Origin: Lachnospiraceae bacterium
GTDB lineage: Bacteria; Bacillota; Clostridia; Lachnospirales; Lachnospiraceae
Direction of reading: 5' to 3'
NCBI GenBank assembly: GCA_017526985.1
Contig: JAFXQR010000166.1
Span: 1 to 64,000, forward strand
DNA length: 64,000 nt
A model generated the notes under the pieces. That model had not been told where the DNA came from, searched no databases, and was given only the letters and a program-made list of their open reading frames with translations. Both the position numbers and the translations under genes were made by a program. Below are positions 27,540 to 37,098 of the stretch, one piece after another; position 1 is the first letter of the stretch; each line of letters opens with the position of its first letter.

Positions 27540-29732
27540 ATGGATAAGAAAGCACTGGAAGCATTAGTTCGGGATATGACAACAGAAGAGAAGGTGATGC
27601 AGCTGGTACAGATCCCCGGCTCGGAGTACGAAGCGGATGCGGAGATCACCGGCATTGACCGGGGGCAGGTCAAGGACAGTGTCAAAAGGCTGGCCGGAAG
27701 CACGCTGGGAATCTGGGGCAGTAAAAGACTCCGGAAGATTCAGGAACAGTATATGAAGGAACATCCGCATCATATTCCGCTGATGTTTATGCTGGATGTG
27801 ATCCACGGACACAAGACCGTGCTGCCTTGCCCGTTGGGACAGGGCGCCGCATTTGATCCGGAAGCGGTTAAGAAGGGCGCGGAGATGCAGGCACGGGAAG
27901 CGGCAGCCGATGGTGTTCATGCAACATTCTCTCCGATGGCGGATCTGTGCCGGGATGCACGATGGGGCAGGATCATGGAATCCACCGGAGAAGACAAGCT
28001 GTTAAATTCCCGTATGGCTTCGGCGATGGTCGCAGGCTATCAGGGAGAGGACTTGAAAGATCCGGAGCATATCGCTGCATGTGTTAAACATTTTGCGGCA
28101 TACGGTGCTGCCGAAGGCGGAAGGGATTATAACAATACCGAACTTTCGGAGCATACGCTGAGAGAACACTATCTGCGGGCATACGGCGAAGCCATCCGGA
28201 AAAATCCGGTGATGGTCATGACTTCCTTTAACAGCATAAACGGCATTCCCGCCACCGGAAATCTTTTCCTGATGAAAAAAATCTTAAGAGAAGAGCTTGG
28301 TTTTACGGGAGTCCTGATCTCGGACTGGGGCGCCGTCGGAGAAATGATCAATCACGGCTATGCCGAAGATCAAAGGGATGCTGCATTAAAAGCGATGATG
28401 GCAGGCGTGGATATCGATATGTGTTCCGGCTGCTACAGCGGACATCTGGAGGCACTGGTGAATGACGGTGCCGTGTCAATGGAGATGATGGATGCGGCGG
28501 TATTACGCGTCCTGAATATGAAAAATGATCTGGGCCTCTTTGAAGATCCCTACCGGGGACTGGATGCGGAGAGCGGACCTGTGATCACCGAAGAGAACAG
28601 ATGCCTGGCAAGAGAGGCGGTTGCGGCCAGCCTGGTGCTTCTGGAAAATAAAGAGAACACATTGCCGCTCCGAAAGGAAAAGAATGCCTTTATCGGTCCG
28701 TTTGCCGATACCAAAAGATTGCAGAGTGCATGGGCATTTTCCGGAGAGGATGAAAACACCGTAAGCGTATGGGAAGCGGCATCGGAGGTATATGCGCCGG
28801 AGAACAGAAAAGTGGCAGCAGGCTGCACGATGCTGGATCAGGATGCGGTGACCGCGCGGGGGATCTGCCATATCGATCGCTGGCAGGAAGAAAATGACAA
28901 ACTCCTGGCTGAGGCGCTTCGTACCGCAGAGTGGGCAGATACCGTGGTTTTATGCCTTGGGGAAGACAGTACCCAGTCCGGAGAAGCCACGAGTAAGGCG
29001 AGCCTGCAGCTTCCTGCGGTGCAGATGAATCTGCTGCGTGAGATCCATAAGACCGGGAAACGGATCGTCACTCTGATCTTTACCGGAAGACCGCTGGAAC
29101 TGAAAGAAGTGCGGGAACTCTCGGATGCCCTGATGATCTGCTGGTTGCCGGGCACGGAAGGCGGCCACGGTGTGCTGGATGTTCTGAGCGGAATAGTAGC
29201 ACCTTCCGGAAGATTGCCGGTCAGTTTTCCGTACACCGTTGGACAGGAACCGCTGCATTATGATATGTATCCCACGGGCCGTCCCAAGCCGGTAAACGGA
29301 CCGTTTGAATACACATCGAGATATCTGGACTGCGAGAACGGAGCGCTGTATCCCTTTGGATACGGACTCTCGTATACCGATTTTGCATATATCGATCCGA
29401 GGCTGAGTACGCAGACGATGTCGATAGCGGAGACCATCACGGCTTCCGTCACCGTTCGAAATACCGGAGATAGGAAAGGCGATGTTACGGTGCAGCTGTA
29501 TCTCCGGGATGTCGCAGGCAGCCGCGTGCGTCCGGTCAGGGAGCTGATCGATTTTCAAAAGATCACCTTAGATCCCGGAGAAGAAAAGGAAGTGCGTTTC
29601 GCCATCAATGAGGATATGCTGCGCTTCTGGACCGCAGAAGAAAAGTGGGAAAGCGAAGCCGGAAAGTTTCAGGTCTGGATCTGTAACAGCAGCTGCGACG
29701 GACAGGCGCTGGAATTTCAACTGGTGAAATAA
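27540..29732 (+). CDS. glycoside hydrolase family 3 beta-glycosidase
   Basis: 730 residues, no signal peptide, so intracellular. The GH3 N-terminal TIM barrel (1-320) has KHFAAYGAAEGGRDYN, and the nucleophile is Asp262 in LISDWGAV. The alpha/beta sandwich domain (about 350-560) carries the candidate acid/base glutamate in LGEDSTQSGE, and a fibronectin III-like domain is at the C-terminus (GDVTVQLYLRDVAGSRVRPV). It resembles beta-glucosidase/beta-xylosidase proteins of gut Firmicutes acting on imported oligosaccharides. No transporter lies next to it. The start at 27540 follows GGAGGGTTAT. Confidence 0.93.
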   Translation: MDKKALEALVRDMTTEEKVMQLVQIPGSEYEADAEITGIDRGQVKDSVKRLAGSTLGIWGSKRLRKIQEQYMKEHPHHIPLMFMLDVIHGHKTVLPCPLGQGAAFDPEAVKKGAEMQAREAAADGVHATFSPMADLCRDARWGRIMESTGEDKLLNSRMASAMVAGYQGEDLKDPEHIAACVKHFAAYGAAEGGRDYNNTELSEHTLREHYLRAYGEAIRKNPVMVMTSFNSINGIPATGNLFLMKKILREELGFTGVLISDWGAVGEMINHGYAEDQRDAALKAMMAGVDIDMCSGCYSGHLEALVNDGAVSMEMMDAAVLRVLNMKNDLGLFEDPYRGLDAESGPVITEENRCLAREAVAASLVLLENKENTLPLRKEKNAFIGPFADTKRLQSAWAFSGEDENTVSVWEAASEVYAPENRKVAAGCTMLDQDAVTARGICHIDRWQEENDKLLAEALRTAEWADTVVLCLGEDSTQSGEATSKASLQLPAVQMNLLREIHKTGKRIVTLIFTGRPLELKEVRELSDALMICWLPGTEGGHGVLDVLSGIVAPSGRLPVSFPYTVGQEPLHYDMYPTGRPKPVNGPFEYTSRYLDCENGALYPFGYGLSYTDFAYIDPRLSTQTMSIAETITASVTVRNTGDRKGDVTVQLYLRDVAGSRVRPVRELIDFQKITLDPGEEKEVRFAINEDMLRFWTAEEKWESEAGKFQVWICNSSCDGQALEFQLVK

Positions 29733-29744
29733 GAGGGGAAAGAA

Positions 29745-30611
29745 ATGAGAATTGCCGTAATGGCAGATATTCACAGCAATCATATTGCGCTTGAGAGGTG
29801 TATTGAAAAAGCGAAAGAACTTAGGGCAGAGAAATACATCTTTTTGGGAGATTATATCGGTGAATTATCCTGCCCGGAAGTAACGATCGATTTATTAGAT
29901 GCATTAAAGAAAGAGTATCCATGTACCTTTATTCGCGGAAATAAAGAAAACTACTGGATCGATCACAAAAAGGGACTTCACAGCGATTGGAAATGGGAGA
30001 AGGGGACTTCGGGATCCGGAATGCTTCTTTATTCGTATGAGCATTTGACGGAAAAACAGATCGAGGCATTTGAGCAAATGCCGATATCTCAAAAGATACA
30101 GTATCCGGATCTGCCACCTTTTGTGATCTGCCATGGATCACCGTTTAAGGTCAATCAGGATCTGCGTGAGGATTGCGATTATATCGATGAGGTGACCGCG
30201 AGGCTGGAAACGGAACTGACGATCTGTGGGCATACGCACATGCAAGGTGAGTTTGAACGAAACGGAAGACGCGTGATCAATCCCGGATCGGTAGGTGTTC
30301 CATTAAAAAGTGACGGAAAGACGCAGTTTATGATCCTGTATGATGAAAGTGGAGAATGGAAGGCGGAATACATATCGCTATCCTATGATGTGGATCGGGC
30401 AATCCAAGAGATGGACGCTGAACAATTATATGAACAGGCGCCCGGTTGGTATAAGGTAACCAAGGCAGTACTGAACGGGAAGGAGACATCTCACGCCAGA
30501 GTGCTTTCCAAGGCATATGAATTTTGTCAAAAGTACGAGGGAAAGGTGGATTGGAGATGTATTCCGGAGAAATACTGGCAGATGGCATTGGATAGTCTGG
30601 AAATTAATTAA
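29745..30611 (+). CDS. calcineurin-like metallophosphoesterase
   Basis: 288 residues. The metal-binding motifs are in order: MADIHSN (DxH), LGDYIG (GDx2G), IRGNKEN (GNxE type), ICHGSP, and CGHTHMQG (GHTH). This is the YfcE/MJ0936-like class of small phosphodiesterases. An extra 90-residue C-terminal region (DVDRAIQEMDAEQLYEQAPG onward) is not part of the catalytic core. It starts 12 bp after the GH3 stop, so it is co-transcribed. Substrate unknown. Confidence 0.9.
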   Translation: MRIAVMADIHSNHIALERCIEKAKELRAEKYIFLGDYIGELSCPEVTIDLLDALKKEYPCTFIRGNKENYWIDHKKGLHSDWKWEKGTSGSGMLLYSYEHLTEKQIEAFEQMPISQKIQYPDLPPFVICHGSPFKVNQDLREDCDYIDEVTARLETELTICGHTHMQGEFERNGRRVINPGSVGVPLKSDGKTQFMILYDESGEWKAEYISLSYDVDRAIQEMDAEQLYEQAPGWYKVTKAVLNGKETSHARVLSKAYEFCQKYEGKVDWRCIPEKYWQMALDSLEIN

Positions 30612-30667
30612 GCAAGATTTCGGGTGGATCGGAATTCGGATAATATTGATGTAAGGGGAATAACACC

Positions 30668-31141
30668 GTGAAATTATGGGAAAAGATAGTCGTTGGAATT
30701 GTGATCAGCGCAATCATATTATGCGGAATCATAATTTACTTGTCACGGTTCCACCTTTATTTTTCGCAAAACTACAGAAGTATAGATGGGTATGAGAATA
30801 TTGTTTTCAAGGATTTAAGAAACGAGCAGTGTTTTCACTTATGTGCTTGGGGGTTAATCAAAACAGAAAATGTAGTTGGATTCGAGGAACATCGAAATTT
30901 GGATATAACATCTAATGAATATCGACTGATCATTGAGAATACTAATGCCAGAGAGTGTGATATCTGGCAAGTTGTTCCCTCTCCGGATGGAAAATATATT
31001 TTATATGTAGAGCGCATATACAACGGTTTGGGGGTAACAGATGAAGAAGATGTATATTATAAAGTTTATTCGATAGAGGATGACACGAGTATAACCGTTT
31101 TTTATGGATATAAGCAATTCTTACGAGTTGATTGGAAATAA
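30668..31141 (+). CDS. hypothetical membrane-anchored protein
   Basis: 157 residues. One N-terminal membrane helix (about 8-27) is followed by an extracellular domain with VVPSPDGKYILYVERIYNG, reminiscent of a single beta-propeller (TolB/WD-like) blade. The composition is AT-richer than the neighbours. It is followed by 267 bp without a recognisable gene, which contains a short open frame and no good promoter; that gap may hold gene remnants. Confidence 0.62.
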   Translation: MKLWEKIVVGIVISAIILCGIIIYLSRFHLYFSQNYRSIDGYENIVFKDLRNEQCFHLCAWGLIKTENVVGFEEHRNLDITSNEYRLIIENTNARECDIWQVVPSPDGKYILYVERIYNGLGVTDEEDVYYKVYSIEDDTSITVFYGYKQFLRVDWK

Positions 31142-31408
31142 AAAATGTAAGGTGCAAGGGAATGAGAATCATCAGAGATAACATAAAAGAAAAGGTGAAA
31201 TAAAAGAACAATTACAGAGATATTTGACCGGTATTCCCAAAACGGATTGGTGTCCATTGCAAATCAATCGGTCGCGTATATCGGAAAAGCAGGATAACAA
31301 TGGATCGGGATTTTTAAGGATCATTTCCATAAAAAAGTGACAGCCCAAGCGTATCTTGGATAGGTGATTTGAAAAACACAGATGGGAGCCGAAAAGGAGG
31401 GCAATGTT

Positions 31409-32350
31409 ATGCTGGGAAAAGCAAAATGTAAGATCTTAAAGGAAATCCGACAGAAGATTGCCGATGAGAATGATATACCGTATGTGACGCAGGAATGCAC
31501 CTATCAGGGGGATTGTTCCGGAACATGTCCGCGTTGTGAGAGTGAACTGCGCTATCTGGAAAGGGAATTGGAGGCACGCCGCCGTATCGGTAAACAGGTT
31601 GCGGTTACGGCTTTGTGTGCGGGGATCAGTTTTGGAACGGCAGGTTGTTCCTCACCGGGACAGGAACTGGGCGGTGCAACCACTGTTTTGCCGGAGCCGA
31701 CAGAGGTCGAAATGTCGGGCGATGTAGCGTATGTACCGGAAGGCGGTTCTGAGGCAGAGCCGACACCGATAGAACTGGAAGGCGATGTAGCGTATGTACC
31801 GCAAGACGGAGAAGGCGAATTGTCAGGTGATGTGGCATATGTGCCGGAACTGGCAGGCGAAGCGGAAGTATGGGATGTTGAGACTTGTTCGGCGAACGGG
31901 GAAGCCATAAAGACCGCGGAGAATGCATTTGACGGCCTGGTTTCCTTTGCGGGTACCGGCAACAAAGGTGCGGTGCTCAACGGCGCCCGGTATTGTCCGA
32001 TGTTTATTCCCGAAAAGGATGTGAAGCTTTGTGCGCTGACGACACAGCACTGGAACGAAGGAATGGGCGCGATTCCGGGCCTGATCCGGGTTTATGACAT
32101 TACGGACGGGGAAGAAAACCTGCTGGGAACCTGGGAAGTAACGACACGCGATGAGGACGGTGTTGAAAATGTAAAGTGGGATATCTTCCCGGAGATCACC
32201 CTGCAGGAGGGACACATCTATCATATTGTGGATTCGGATCCGGCAACATGGAGTACCAATTCCGGGGCGGATGAGATGGGCTTTGTAGAACTGTTTACGG
32301 ATGCGGAAACCGATGTGGAAGGGGTATTTACTCCCTGCTACGGAAATTGA
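31409..32350 (+). CDS. Cys-rich repeat-bearing lipoprotein-like partner of a radical SAM protein
   Basis: 313 residues. Residues 1-60 (KILKEIRQKIADENDIPY then CTYQGDCSGTCPRCESE) form a conserved cysteine-rich head that I recall only from Lachnospiraceae proteins. A hydrophobic stretch ends in a lipobox-like GTAGC. A low-complexity linker then carries three copies of a GDVAYVPE-type motif (nt 31718-31741, 31781-31804, 31826-31849), followed by a beta-rich domain of about 160 residues ending CYGN. The copies differ at synonymous sites but keep the peptide. The start at 31409 follows GGAGGGC. The next gene, 7 bp away, is a radical SAM enzyme that could act on it. Confidence 0.78.
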   Translation: MLGKAKCKILKEIRQKIADENDIPYVTQECTYQGDCSGTCPRCESELRYLERELEARRRIGKQVAVTALCAGISFGTAGCSSPGQELGGATTVLPEPTEVEMSGDVAYVPEGGSEAEPTPIELEGDVAYVPQDGEGELSGDVAYVPELAGEAEVWDVETCSANGEAIKTAENAFDGLVSFAGTGNKGAVLNGARYCPMFIPEKDVKLCALTTQHWNEGMGAIPGLIRVYDITDGEENLLGTWEVTTRDEDGVENVKWDIFPEITLQEGHIYHIVDSDPATWSTNSGADEMGFVELFTDAETDVEGVFTPCYGN

Positions 32351-32357
32351 GAGTGCG

Positions 32358-32993
32358 ATGAATATGCAGGAGCCGATGTTTCCTTTATTGCGTATTGCCC
32401 GGCATCGCCTGGGGATTGACGGGCAGGGTGTGACCACACTGGTTGCCGGGGCATCTTGCCCTTTGCGCTGCAAGTGGTGCATCAATCAGGATATTCTGAA
32501 GCGGAATGCAGCAGAGATGATCAGCGCGCAGGAACTGTACGAGCGTGTTCGCGGGGATGATCTGTATTTCCGGGCAACCGGAGGCGGGATCACCTTCGGG
32601 GGAGGAGAATCTTTGTTGCAGGCCGCCTTTTTTGCGTCTTTTCGCGAGATCTGCAGCGATGCGTGGCGTTTGTGTGCCGAGACCAGCCTGGCGGTACCGC
32701 AGTCGCTGGTGGAACTGGCCGAGCAGACCATTGACGAGTTTATCGTTGACTGCAAAGATATGGATCCGGATATCTATCACGCCTATACCGGCGGGGATCC
32801 GTCGATTATGGAGGCCAATCTGCGCTTCCTGATCGAAAAAGCCGGACCGGAGCGGGTGGTGGTGCGCGTACCCCTGATCCCGGATTTCAATACCAAAGAA
32901 GCGCAGCAGAACAGTATAAAACATTTGAAGGAACTCGGAGTAACACGCCTGGATGTTTTCAATTATGTTCGGCGTACAGCGTCTGAGAAGTAG
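32358..32993 (+). CDS. radical SAM protein, glycyl-radical-activase-like
   Basis: 211 residues. The cluster motif is CPLRCKWC (Cys34, Cys38, Cys41, CX3CX2C), and the glycine-rich SAM site is GGGITFGGGESLLQ, closest to the pyruvate-formate-lyase activase class. It lacks extra ferredoxin-type clusters and a SPASM domain. No glycyl radical enzyme gene is nearby. The neighbour is the repeat lipoprotein, whose stop codon is 7 bp upstream, which suggests a dedicated partner. The ribosome binding site is weak, so translation is probably coupled. Confidence 0.88.
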   Translation: MNMQEPMFPLLRIARHRLGIDGQGVTTLVAGASCPLRCKWCINQDILKRNAAEMISAQELYERVRGDDLYFRATGGGITFGGGESLLQAAFFASFREICSDAWRLCAETSLAVPQSLVELAEQTIDEFIVDCKDMDPDIYHAYTGGDPSIMEANLRFLIEKAGPERVVVRVPLIPDFNTKEAQQNSIKHLKELGVTRLDVFNYVRRTASEK

Positions 32994-33090
32994 TTGATGT
33001 TTTATTATGGTAAGAGTATTTTGAATGCTTTTGCTTAATCGGGGCAGATGGCATAAGCTGTAACTGCGATCGGAAAAGGGTTTAAGAGCA

Positions 33091-34008
33091 ATGAAGAATG
33101 AGATCAAATATTCGGAACAGGATATCGAAAGCGTAACCCGGATGATGGATCATATTATGGATTATCGGGACGAATTCCTGTTTCAAACACTTTTTAAGGG
33201 ATATAAGAACGGATATATCAAAGAGGCAGAGTACGATAGGAAGAAAACCTACAGGATAAAGCTTACCGTGGTGGCACTGTTGTTTATTCTGATCGTATGC
33301 CGTTACAAATATTCCATGGAATATGGTGTGGATCCGTTGACGCCGATAACGGATACGATCCTGTTAGGACTCGTTATGCTGGCTCTTTATTTCGGACTCG
33401 TATTTCCGCATTCGGTACGGTTGATGCAGCATGAGGACTGGTACAAATGCCGCCCGTTGTGGGAAGAACGAGCTGACCGGCGCTTCCATATTATGAGCCG
33501 GCCGGTATTGATCGGAGTTTATGCGATCGGTGTAAAGAATCGGATCCGGAAACAGTTGCTTGCTTATCGCCTGCAAATGGATCTGTATGATTGCGCTTTT
33601 GATCTGAATATGCTCCGCTGTTTGTGTGTGGTTTCGGCCGGAATAAAGCAGTTTGTGGAGCATCACGGGGAAGCATCTACAAAGATCGAACTCGTGGAGA
33701 AAAAGAGAGAAACCAAGGCGGATTCGCCGGATGATGTGTACAGGATCCTTCTTACCGTAACATCTGTATCTGCAGAAGAGACCGTTGTTCCGGTAGAGAC
33801 GGACGCAAAAGCAACGGAGATTGTCTTACCGTATGGCGTCGGAAAGGTATTGGATACGATCTATGAAGAAAAAAAGTGTCTGGACCTGTCTGTTTTGGAT
33901 GCCTCCTATTCGGAGATTTTGGACAAAATCTACAACTTGAAAAAGGATATCAAGATTCAGGCGAAAGACCTTGGTCTGTATAAGGATTCTTCATTACTTC
34001 GGGGATAA
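33091..34008 (+). CDS. membrane protein, unknown function
   Basis: 305 residues. Two membrane helices (about 50-70 and 88-108) follow a basic amphipathic start; the C-terminal 200 residues are soluble and include a helix-rich end (LDASYSEILDKIYNLKKDI). No family recognised. It is 36 bp before an Imm49-type gene, so it may belong to the same toxin-immunity context. Confidence 0.65.
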   Translation: MKNEIKYSEQDIESVTRMMDHIMDYRDEFLFQTLFKGYKNGYIKEAEYDRKKTYRIKLTVVALLFILIVCRYKYSMEYGVDPLTPITDTILLGLVMLALYFGLVFPHSVRLMQHEDWYKCRPLWEERADRRFHIMSRPVLIGVYAIGVKNRIRKQLLAYRLQMDLYDCAFDLNMLRCLCVVSAGIKQFVEHHGEASTKIELVEKKRETKADSPDDVYRILLTVTSVSAEETVVPVETDAKATEIVLPYGVGKVLDTIYEEKKCLDLSVLDASYSEILDKIYNLKKDIKIQAKDLGLYKDSSLLRG

Positions 34009-34044
34009 ATAAACGACAGAATAAAAAAATAAGGAGTGGATTTT

Positions 34045-35022
34045 ATGAACGAGAAAGATTACAAAAAGCTGGTTGGGGATTACGAGAAACTGCATTCCTC
34101 GAGGCCGGATCTTTATATCATAGATTATGCGGACGGATTTCAATCCAGAAGCGAAAAGGTGCGGGAACAGCGTTTTCAGCAGCGGAGCGAGGATGACAGG
34201 ATAAGAATTCTGCTGACCTGGCTTGGCATGGAAAGTGGCTTTTACAAGTATAAGTTTTATGAGGCATTTAAACAGCGCGATATGGCGATGCTGAATAATG
34301 CGCTTTATGAAACGGCGCTGATCGAGCACCTGGACTGCATTACGGATCCGGGATATGATCATTCATTCTTTGCATTTTGTGTAATTCCGGAAATTCTGGC
34401 GGCGAATCTGCCGGATCGGATCGAAAAGCTGATCCCGCTTGAAAACGGACCGTCCAATAACGGATACAATGCAGGCCCGTGCATTGTAAATCTCCTGATG
34501 GCTTTGTGGTATCAGGATGAGAATATGAAAGAGACGGCAATCGGGCAGGCGGATAAGTTTTTGAGCAAAAAACTGACACTGATCGAAAAAGGATTTATTG
34601 ACAGTTATCTTGGCTTCCTGAAGAAAGATCCGCAGATGATCAACGAAGGACTGGTGGAATTGTGCAAGGGCGCGAAACAGAATCGTGAATCCACGGAGGA
34701 TGCTTTTACCAGAGGCTTTTGCGTAGAGGCACACGGTGTTTATAATCTGGCGCATTGGGCATATGACGGAGAACTGGAAAAAGAAATCGTGATGCCGGAG
34801 GAGTTCAATTTCTGTCAGGAACTGGCAGCCTATCAGAAAGAAAACGGATATAAGCACGGTGAACTGTACAGTGTGTATCCGGAGTATTTGAAAATATATG
34901 AAACGATCTTAAAAACGGAACCGCCGGTAATGAAGCTCACTCCGCCGGTAAGGAAGAAGAGTAATCTTGATGTAAAGCGATTCGAAACAGAATTGATCGC
35001 GGAAATCATAAAGAATCTGTAG
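34045..35022 (+). CDS. Imm49-family immunity protein
   Basis: 325 residues, all-helical. The blocks ITDPGYDHSFFAFCVIPEIL, AANLPDRIEKLIPLENG, NLLMALWYQDENMKETA and AYQKENGYKHGELYSVYPEY match the order I recall for Imm49 proteins, which neutralise polymorphic toxins. No toxin gene is adjacent. The start at 34045 follows AAGGAGTGG. Assignment is from pattern memory; a profile search would settle it. Confidence 0.7.
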   Translation: MNEKDYKKLVGDYEKLHSSRPDLYIIDYADGFQSRSEKVREQRFQQRSEDDRIRILLTWLGMESGFYKYKFYEAFKQRDMAMLNNALYETALIEHLDCITDPGYDHSFFAFCVIPEILAANLPDRIEKLIPLENGPSNNGYNAGPCIVNLLMALWYQDENMKETAIGQADKFLSKKLTLIEKGFIDSYLGFLKKDPQMINEGLVELCKGAKQNRESTEDAFTRGFCVEAHGVYNLAHWAYDGELEKEIVMPEEFNFCQELAAYQKENGYKHGELYSVYPEYLKIYETILKTEPPVMKLTPPVRKKSNLDVKRFETELIAEIIKNL

Positions 35023-35174
35023 AGGAATAATGCACCGCTCTATTCTGTGCATCAGGTGCATTCGTTAAATTTGGACGGCGGATACAATGTGGGCACCAAA
35101 GTAAGAGTTTTGTTTTGGACGATATTTGATAATGTTCAGGCGGTATAGTTACGAGGCGAGACAGGAGGATAAAC

Positions 35175-35528
35175 ATGGAACAACTTGCTTTTAGCAAGTC
35201 ACTGATGAAAAGTATTCCGGAATATTCCGATAAAAAATGGATCCCCTTTAGCTCGGATGGCAGCGGAAACTTTATTGCGGTTGATCCGGAAACGGATACA
35301 GATGGCAGGACCGGCAGGGTGATTAATTTCGGAAGAGATGAAAAGGAAGTGACGGTTCTTGCAGAAAGTCTCGGAGCGCTATTTGAACGCTTTACCAGGA
35401 TTATATGCAGCGAGGATTTTTACATCGGAGATTATGACGGCGAAGATGTGATCCTGCTTGGTACGGATGATGTGGACGAAGGGTCGTATTTGACAGATTA
35501 CCTAAAGTCGGAAAATTCCGTAAAATAA
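35175..35528 (+). CDS. partial SUKH protein (C-terminal part only)
   Basis: 117 residues that cover only the C-terminal two thirds of a SUKH domain: KWIPFSSDGSGNFIAVDPE through SYLTDYLKSENSVK, closely parallel to the full copy at 26032-26601. The N-terminal region with the first SUKH motif is absent. The upstream 150 bp show no in-frame match, although a ribosome binding site (ACAGGAGGATAAAC) and ATG are present. It may be a truncated paralog that is still translated. Confidence 0.65.
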   Translation: MEQLAFSKSLMKSIPEYSDKKWIPFSSDGSGNFIAVDPETDTDGRTGRVINFGRDEKEVTVLAESLGALFERFTRIICSEDFYIGDYDGEDVILLGTDDVDEGSYLTDYLKSENSVK

Positions 35529-35548
35529 TTAGTGTCGGATGTTTTAGG

Positions 35549-35854
35549 ATGAATAAATGGATTACCATCCCCAGGAACGAAATGGGTGAAAAAGAATATG
35601 AACATGGCGTAGAGGAGAGCGAGAATCTGATTTCATTCACTATACCTGAAAATGAATTTATTACCTTGTGGGATGTGTTTGAAACTATCAATGATCATTT
35701 TGGGCTACTTATTGATGATTTTGAAAGTGAGATCATTCCGGCAGAGATGATCCATGAGGTGATCACCTTGGTCTCTAAGGAAAAGTATCCGGTTTTTTAC
35801 GATGCGTTGATGCAGGCTCAAAAGTATAACGCCTTTTTAGCACTTGATTTTTGA
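35549..35854 (+). CDS. small acidic hypothetical protein
   Basis: 101 residues, acidic, soluble. EKEYEHGVEESENLISFTIP and EMIHEVITLVSKEKYPVFYD suggest a mixed alpha/beta fold like small immunity proteins. No family recognised. It follows the partial SUKH gene by 20 bp. Confidence 0.6.
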   Translation: MNKWITIPRNEMGEKEYEHGVEESENLISFTIPENEFITLWDVFETINDHFGLLIDDFESEIIPAEMIHEVITLVSKEKYPVFYDALMQAQKYNAFLALDF

Positions 35855-35936
35855 TTTATGGATATATGTTTGCCTGGTTTATGGCAGAATGGATGAGTAC
35901 AGAAAAATATTAGTGAAAGTGAGGATACAGAATACT

Positions 35937-36980
35937 ATGGGAAAAAAGAGAAAAAACAAGGTTATTCAGGTTATGGTGACGATTCTGTTGTTTATGAGTA
36001 CAGGGTGTTCTTATCAGAACCAAGAGTTGGAGAGAAATGATCAGGGGTTATCTCTAAACGCAAATGAAGAAAATGTTGAGGAGATGAGAAGTGAAGAAAA
36101 TGCTACAGCTGAGGCTATAGTTGTAACTACAGAAGCGCAGGGAAATGATAATCTCTGCGAAGAAGAATCTTTGAATGCGGAGGACACAACATCTGCTGTT
36201 GGGGAGGGGGCAGGCGAATACATTGAAAGTGACACATCAGCGCAAACCGGAATAGAGTTTACGCAATTTGATACGGAATTCTATAGAGTGGAAGATGTAG
36301 CTATAGATTATTGCAAATTTGAAAATATAAAGGATTATCAGGATCTGAAGTATGATTTGGATGGCGATGGACAAATAGATGTTATAACTATGAAGAATTG
36401 CGGAATGGATCGAAATGGAGATGCGGTATGTAAGCTTTATTTAGATGGAGAGGAGTTCTTTCAATTCTATGATCCCGGAGAGGCAGTGTATCTTGTGGAT
36501 GTAGATAAAAAAGATAATTCTATAGAGTTGATAACATTTGATGAAGGACCGAGCGATGATCCTACCTATAGATTGTTTGCAAAAGAAGGTTCGGAAATGG
36601 TCGAATTATCTGGGGATATAGCCGGCCTTATCGATCAAAATGGAAAGCTTATTGCTGATACCTATAATGCAGGTGCATACATTGGAGTATATGAATTCTA
36701 TTACGAGTTTGAAGATAATATGTTGAAGATATGTGATCTGGATCTTTCGGGGATTAAAGATGTGCTTTACTACTGTGAATATGGTTTATTTACAACAGAT
36801 ATGAAGAGTGTGGAAGAATACTTTAATAATGGATATGATTTTGAAAAAGCCGGAATCATATATTTATCAAAGGATGATAAATTTAATTTTATCGGATTTG
36901 AAAATGATTTGGATATTAAAATACAGTTACAGGATGGGACAATCGGATATTTGTTAAGTATGGCTCATTTTGTCGATTAA
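35937..36980 (+). CDS. lipoprotein of unknown function
   Basis: 347 residues. A signal helix with lipobox MSTGC (Cys about 20) is followed by about 70 acidic, Asn/Glu-rich linker residues, then a domain with KYDLDGDGQIDVITMKN, an FG-GAP/calcium-loop style segment. The mature protein is outside the cell. The start at 35937 is chosen because the upstream in-frame part has no signal character. AT-rich relative to the core genes. It ends the toxin-immunity-like stretch. Confidence 0.7.
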   Translation: MGKKRKNKVIQVMVTILLFMSTGCSYQNQELERNDQGLSLNANEENVEEMRSEENATAEAIVVTTEAQGNDNLCEEESLNAEDTTSAVGEGAGEYIESDTSAQTGIEFTQFDTEFYRVEDVAIDYCKFENIKDYQDLKYDLDGDGQIDVITMKNCGMDRNGDAVCKLYLDGEEFFQFYDPGEAVYLVDVDKKDNSIELITFDEGPSDDPTYRLFAKEGSEMVELSGDIAGLIDQNGKLIADTYNAGAYIGVYEFYYEFEDNMLKICDLDLSGIKDVLYYCEYGLFTTDMKSVEEYFNNGYDFEKAGIIYLSKDDKFNFIGFENDLDIKIQLQDGTIGYLLSMAHFVD

Positions 36981-37030
36981 TTTTCTAGACTTATTCGTCG
37001 GTGTTCGTGCGTGGTTGACGATTTTTAGGC

Positions 37031-37059
37031 TTGACATAGAGTAGTATGCGGAGTATACT
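37031..37059 (+). promoter_or_regulatory. strong promoter of a small-peptide unit
   Basis: TTGACA (37031-37036), 17 bp, TATACT (37054-37059): one of the best promoters in the window. It drives a unit that ends at the terminator near 37241. Confidence 0.75.
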
Positions 37060-37098
37060 CTGAAAAAATGTAAATTTACCAATACGAAAGGAAAATAG

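Noticed and set aside
32385..33107. 240-codon minus-strand frame over the radical SAM gene
   Set aside because: The plus strand has the complete radical SAM motifs and the minus frame has no recognisable domain.
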